Assembly (NCBI RefSeq): GCF_024437745.1
Contig: NZ_JANFNY010000012.1
Span: forward strand, 11,692 to 75,691
Reading direction: 5' to 3'
Length of the DNA: 64,000 nucleotides
Source of the DNA: Roseomonas sp. GC11
Lineage (GTDB): Bacteria > Pseudomonadota > Alphaproteobacteria > Acetobacterales > Acetobacteraceae
Below the pieces are notes generated by a model. The model saw only the letters and a list, made by a program, of their open reading frames with translations. It was not told where the DNA came from and did no database searches. The translations under genes were made by a program, and so were the position numbers. Shown in pieces: positions 61,635 to 64,000 of the stretch; position 1 is the first letter of the stretch, and each line of letters begins with the position of its first letter.

Positions 61635-62639
61635 ATGACCCTTCGCCGCCGGGCCCTGCTGGGCGCCGCTGCCACCTTCCCCGCCGCTGCCCTGGTCGCG
61701 CCGCATGTCGCGCGGGCACAGGCTTTCCCCTCGCGCACGATGCGCATCGTGGTGCCCTTCGCGCCCGGTGGCTCGGTGGACATGACGGGGCGTCTGCTGG
61801 CGCAGATGCTGCAGCCCGTTCTGGGCCAGACCATCGTGGTCGATAACCGCGGCGGTGCCGGCGGCAATCTGGGCGCTGCCGAGGCCGCCCGCGCGGAGAA
61901 GGACGGGCATACCCTGCTGCTCGGCTCCGCCTCCATCCTGGCGGCGAACAAGTTCCTCTACCGCAAGTCCATGCCGATCGACCCGATCACCGACCTCGCC
62001 CCCGTGACGCGGGTGACGACGGGCACGGTGTTCATGACGGTCAACGCCAACAGCCCCTACAAGTCCTTCCAGGACGTCATCGAGGCGGCGCGGAAGAACC
62101 CGGGCAAGCTGACCATGGGCTCTTCCGGCACCGGCACGGTCAGCCACCTGACCATCAGCAAGGTGTGCAAGGTGACGGGCGTGGACATCACGCATGTCCC
62201 CTATCGCGGTGGCGCCCCGGCGGTGCAGGACCTGCTGGCCGGCAATATCGACATGATGTTCGATGTCATCCCGCTGGCGATGGGCCATGTGCGTGAGGGC
62301 AAGCTGCGCGTCCTGGCCGCCGCCAGCGCCGACCGCGTGGCCTATGCGCCGGAGCTGAAGGACGTGCCGGCGATGAAGGAGCTGCTGCCCGGTTCCGGCA
62401 TCGACATGCAGTCCTGGTATGGCGTGAACGTCCCCGCCGGCACGCCGGCGGACCGCATCGCGCTGCTGCACAAGGCGATCACCGGCGTGGTCGATACCGC
62501 CGATTTCCGCGCCAAGATGGAGCCGAACGGCTTCACCACCGTGGTCGATGCCAGCCCTGAGGCTTATGGCACCTATCTGAAGGCGCAGGAAAAGACCTGG
62601 GAAGCCCTGGTGACCGAGTCTGGCGCCAATCTCGACTAA
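61635..62639 (+). CDS. TctC/Bug-family periplasmic binding protein
   Basis: A 334-aa binding protein of the tripartite tricarboxylate transporter type. The signal MTLRRRALLGAAATFPAAAL has a twin-arginine look, cleaved after HVARAQ. Family motifs are IVVPFAPGGSVDMTGRLLAQML, VVDNRGGAGGNLGAAEAARA, HVPYRGGAPAVQDLLAGNIDMMFD and WYGVNVPAGTPADRIALLHKA. Bug proteins bind carboxylates, amino acids or aromatic acids; ligand unknown. No TctA/TctB membrane genes are in the window; orphan Bug genes are common in this bacterial group. Confidence 0.93.
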   Translation: MTLRRRALLGAAATFPAAALVAPHVARAQAFPSRTMRIVVPFAPGGSVDMTGRLLAQMLQPVLGQTIVVDNRGGAGGNLGAAEAARAEKDGHTLLLGSASILAANKFLYRKSMPIDPITDLAPVTRVTTGTVFMTVNANSPYKSFQDVIEAARKNPGKLTMGSSGTGTVSHLTISKVCKVTGVDITHVPYRGGAPAVQDLLAGNIDMMFDVIPLAMGHVREGKLRVLAAASADRVAYAPELKDVPAMKELLPGSGIDMQSWYGVNVPAGTPADRIALLHKAITGVVDTADFRAKMEPNGFTTVVDASPEAYGTYLKAQEKTWEALVTESGANLD

Positions 62640-62650
62640 GCTCCAGCCGG

Positions 62651-62699
62651 CAGAAAAAAGATGGGGGTCCGGGGGAATTCCTTCCCCCGGACTTTTTTT
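62651..62699 (+). terminator. Family B terminator after the TctC-family gene
   Basis: GTCCGGGGGAA-TTCC-TTCCCCCGGAC (62667-62692) followed by TTTTTTT. An 11-bp stem and a T-run 12 nt or so after the stop codon region. The shared upstream word AGAAAAAAGATGGG also occurs before the copies at 20033 and 45255. Confidence 0.88.
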
Positions 62700-62746
62700 C
62701 CATTTTCGGGCAAGCTTCCGGAAAACCGATTCCGGAGGAAAACCCC

Positions 62747-63613
62747 ATGCGCGCCCCCTTCTTCCTGCTCCCCTTCCTGTTCGCCCTGCCTGCCCTGGCG
62801 GCGGACCCGCCGAACTGCCCTTCCCCGGCGGCGATGGAGGCGATGGCGGCTTCCCTGCTCTCCAACGCCCCGGTGCAGGCTTTCCCGGGCCAGATGACGC
62901 TGGCCGACGGGCTGTGCGCCCAGGCGCGGCTGGTTCCGGCGATGCGGGCCAAGCTGGGGGAGGTGGTGGGCTGGAAGGTGGGCCTGACCAATGACGCGGC
63001 GCAGAAGCGTTTTGGCGTGCCGCATCCGCTGGCCGGGCCGATCTATGCCGCGACGGTGGCGGCGCGCTCCGGCGCCACGCTGCCGGCGCGGTTCGCCGCC
63101 GTGCCGACGGTGGAGGCGGACCTGATCGTGCGGGTGAAGGATGCCGCCATTGCCCAGGCGGGGGAGGACCATGTGGCCATCCTGCGCCATCTGGACCAGG
63201 TGGTGCCCTTCATCGAGATGCCGGATCTGGCGCTGGCCGACCTCAAGCAGATGGATGGCCCGAACCTGCTGGCGATTGGCGTGGGCGCCCGGCTGGGCGT
63301 GGTGGGCGAGCCGATTCCGGTCCAGGCGACGGAGGAGTTCGCCGCGCGGCTGGGCAGCATGACGGTGCGCTTCGCCAGCGATGAGAAGGAGCTGGCCAAG
63401 GTGCCCGGCACGGCCCTGCTCGGCCACCCGCTGAATGTCATCCCCTGGCTGGTGAAGGACCTGGCCGCGCGTGGCGTGGCGCTGAAGCCGGGGGACCTGA
63501 TTTCGCTGGGTGGTTTTTCCCCGGCTCTGCCGCCCGAGGCGGGCCGCAGCTACACGGTGACTTACACGGGCCTGCTGGATGCCCCTGTTTCGGTGAGCGT
63601 CCGCCTGGAGTGA
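62747..63613 (+). CDS. Exported hydratase of the 2-oxopent-4-enoate hydratase (MhpD/FAH) family
   Basis: A 288-aa protein. Signal peptide MRAPFFLLPFLFALPALAAD. The rest follows the MhpD-like pattern: GEVVGWKVGLTNDAAQKRFGV, GPIYAATVAARSGATLP, PTVEADLIVRVKD, ILRHLDQVVPFIEMPDL, GTALLGHPLNVIPWLVKDLAARGVALKPGDLISLGGFSPALPPEAG. Family members hydrate 2-hydroxypenta-2,4-dienoate or decarboxylate 4-oxalocrotonate in the cytosol. Export is unusual; a ligand-binding rather than catalytic role is possible. GGAGG precedes the ATG. Confidence 0.85.
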   Translation: MRAPFFLLPFLFALPALAADPPNCPSPAAMEAMAASLLSNAPVQAFPGQMTLADGLCAQARLVPAMRAKLGEVVGWKVGLTNDAAQKRFGVPHPLAGPIYAATVAARSGATLPARFAAVPTVEADLIVRVKDAAIAQAGEDHVAILRHLDQVVPFIEMPDLALADLKQMDGPNLLAIGVGARLGVVGEPIPVQATEEFAARLGSMTVRFASDEKELAKVPGTALLGHPLNVIPWLVKDLAARGVALKPGDLISLGGFSPALPPEAGRSYTVTYTGLLDAPVSVSVRLE

Positions 63614-63625
63614 TTTTTTCGGTTT

Positions 63626-63701
63626 GGCGTCCCGCGGATGGCCTGAGGCGGGACGCCGTCTGAAAGAAAGTCTTTTTGCTTCTTTTTCTTCAGAAAAAGA
63701 A
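63626..63701 (+). repeat. Family A repeat (boxes 2 and 3)
   Basis: Box 2 GGCGTCCCGC/GCGGGACGCC around GGATGGCCTGAG, then AAAGAAAGTCTTTTTG and box 3 CTTCTTTTTC/GAAAAAGAAG. Box 1 is missing. It begins 13 nt after the exported hydratase stop. Confidence 0.78.
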
Positions 63702-63850
63702 GTTTCTTTCAATAAAACCAAAAATTAGCTTTTCTGCCCGAAGCTTATTCCGGGTGCCCGTGCCGAAGCCGCAGCGGAAAGAAAGCCTTGACCGGACAGG
63801 GATAGCGGCGCATCGCCCCCCGCATCCGTCTTGCCAGAGAGGATTGGGCC

Positions 63851-64000
63851 ATGCTCGCGCTCCGCGTCATTCCGTGCCTTGACGTGAAGGAAGGCCGCGT
63901 CGTCAAGGGCGTGAACTTTGTCGAACTCCGCGATGCCGGGGACCCGGTGGAGCAGGCGCGTGCCTATGACGCGGAGGGCGCGGACGAGATCACCTTCCTC
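63851..64000 (+). CDS. hisF: Imidazole glycerol phosphate synthase subunit HisF, 5' part
   Basis: First 50 codons of hisF; the gene runs out of the window. It starts [32 protein letters not shown], the conserved first strand and loop of the cyclase barrel, with the catalytic Asp in CLDV. HisF uses ammonia from HisH to make imidazole glycerol phosphate and AICAR in histidine synthesis. AICAR is a substrate of PurH, encoded at 27-28 kb. GAGAGGA precedes the ATG. Confidence 0.95.
   Translation, partial: MLALRVIPCLDVKEGRVVKGVNFVELRDAGDPVEQARAYDAEGADEITFL

Overview
The window is about 64 kb of very GC-rich DNA with dense, mostly single-gene or two- to six-gene transcription units. It reads as the chromosome of an alphaproteobacterium, most likely Acetobacteraceae (Roseomonas-like). 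The main grounds are the alphaproteobacterial block pckA / chvI-chvG / hprK-rapZ-EIIA-HPr-EI, orphan periplasmic binding proteins of the TctC and TRAP types, and the base composition. The taxonomic call is an inference from gene content, not from a marker comparison. No phage, transposase, plasmid or CRISPR signature was seen. The hunt found unusual repeats and unusual single proteins rather than a multi-gene mobile or defence system.

Layout. 0-0.35 kb: two tandem tRNA-Ala(GGC) genes, the first cut by the window edge. 0.5-1.9 kb: a 3-oxoacid CoA-transferase operon. 2-7.1 kb: a secreted small protein, UppP, a TRAP binding protein, AhcY and a methyltransferase. 7.3-12.1 kb: a regulatory phosphotransferase operon (hprK, rapZ, EIIA-Man, HPr, EI). 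12.5-14.6 kb: three plus-strand genes (threonine dehydratase-like, unknown, GNAT) lying between hprK and the chvG/chvI two-component pair at 14.7-17.1 kb. 17.4-24.3 kb: HugZ-like protein, pckA, pnp and a nitronate-monooxygenase-family protein. 24.4-34.9 kb: rmuC, an XRE-cupin regulator with a GNAT, purH, an iron-type binding protein, polA, a CHCC zinc-finger protein, a lipoprotein-like hydrolase and a shortened GST. 35-45 kb: amidohydrolase, MscS channel, acetyltransferases, a phytase-like esterase, Fpr, and a coupled DASS transporter / lactate-malate dehydrogenase pair. 45.3-51.9 kb: a methionine/cobalamin neighbourhood (CxCC protein, ArsR-methyltransferase fusion, metH, CDF transporter, PduO adenosyltransferase). 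52-64 kb: ExoD, a DUF1194 VWA protein, PhnW, ClC, RluA-type synthase, branched-chain aminotransferase, Ldh-family oxidoreductase, a redoxin-like/2OG-Fe(II) oxygenase fusion, a TrmH methyltransferase, a TctC binding protein, an exported hydratase and the start of hisF.

How parts work together. HprK, HPr, EI and an EIIA-Man without any sugar permease form a signalling phosphorelay. With ChvG-ChvI and PckA nearby, it probably couples carbon/nitrogen status to gluconeogenesis and envelope responses. AhcY and MetH are the two arms of the SAH-to-methionine cycle. The regulator upstream of metH carries both an ArsR DNA-binding domain and a SAM-methyltransferase fold, and a perfect inverted repeat sits between it and its divergent neighbour.

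The most striking non-genic signal is a set of dispersed palindromic repeats. Family A is an AT-rich composite of up to three boxes, found about a dozen times at gene 3' ends. Family B is a strong terminator hairpin seen three times. Several GC-rich families (C, D, E) consist of paired hairpins whose loops are almost always exactly 3 nt. Two genes end inside such palindromes and one begins inside one, so the repeats appear to be shaping protein termini.
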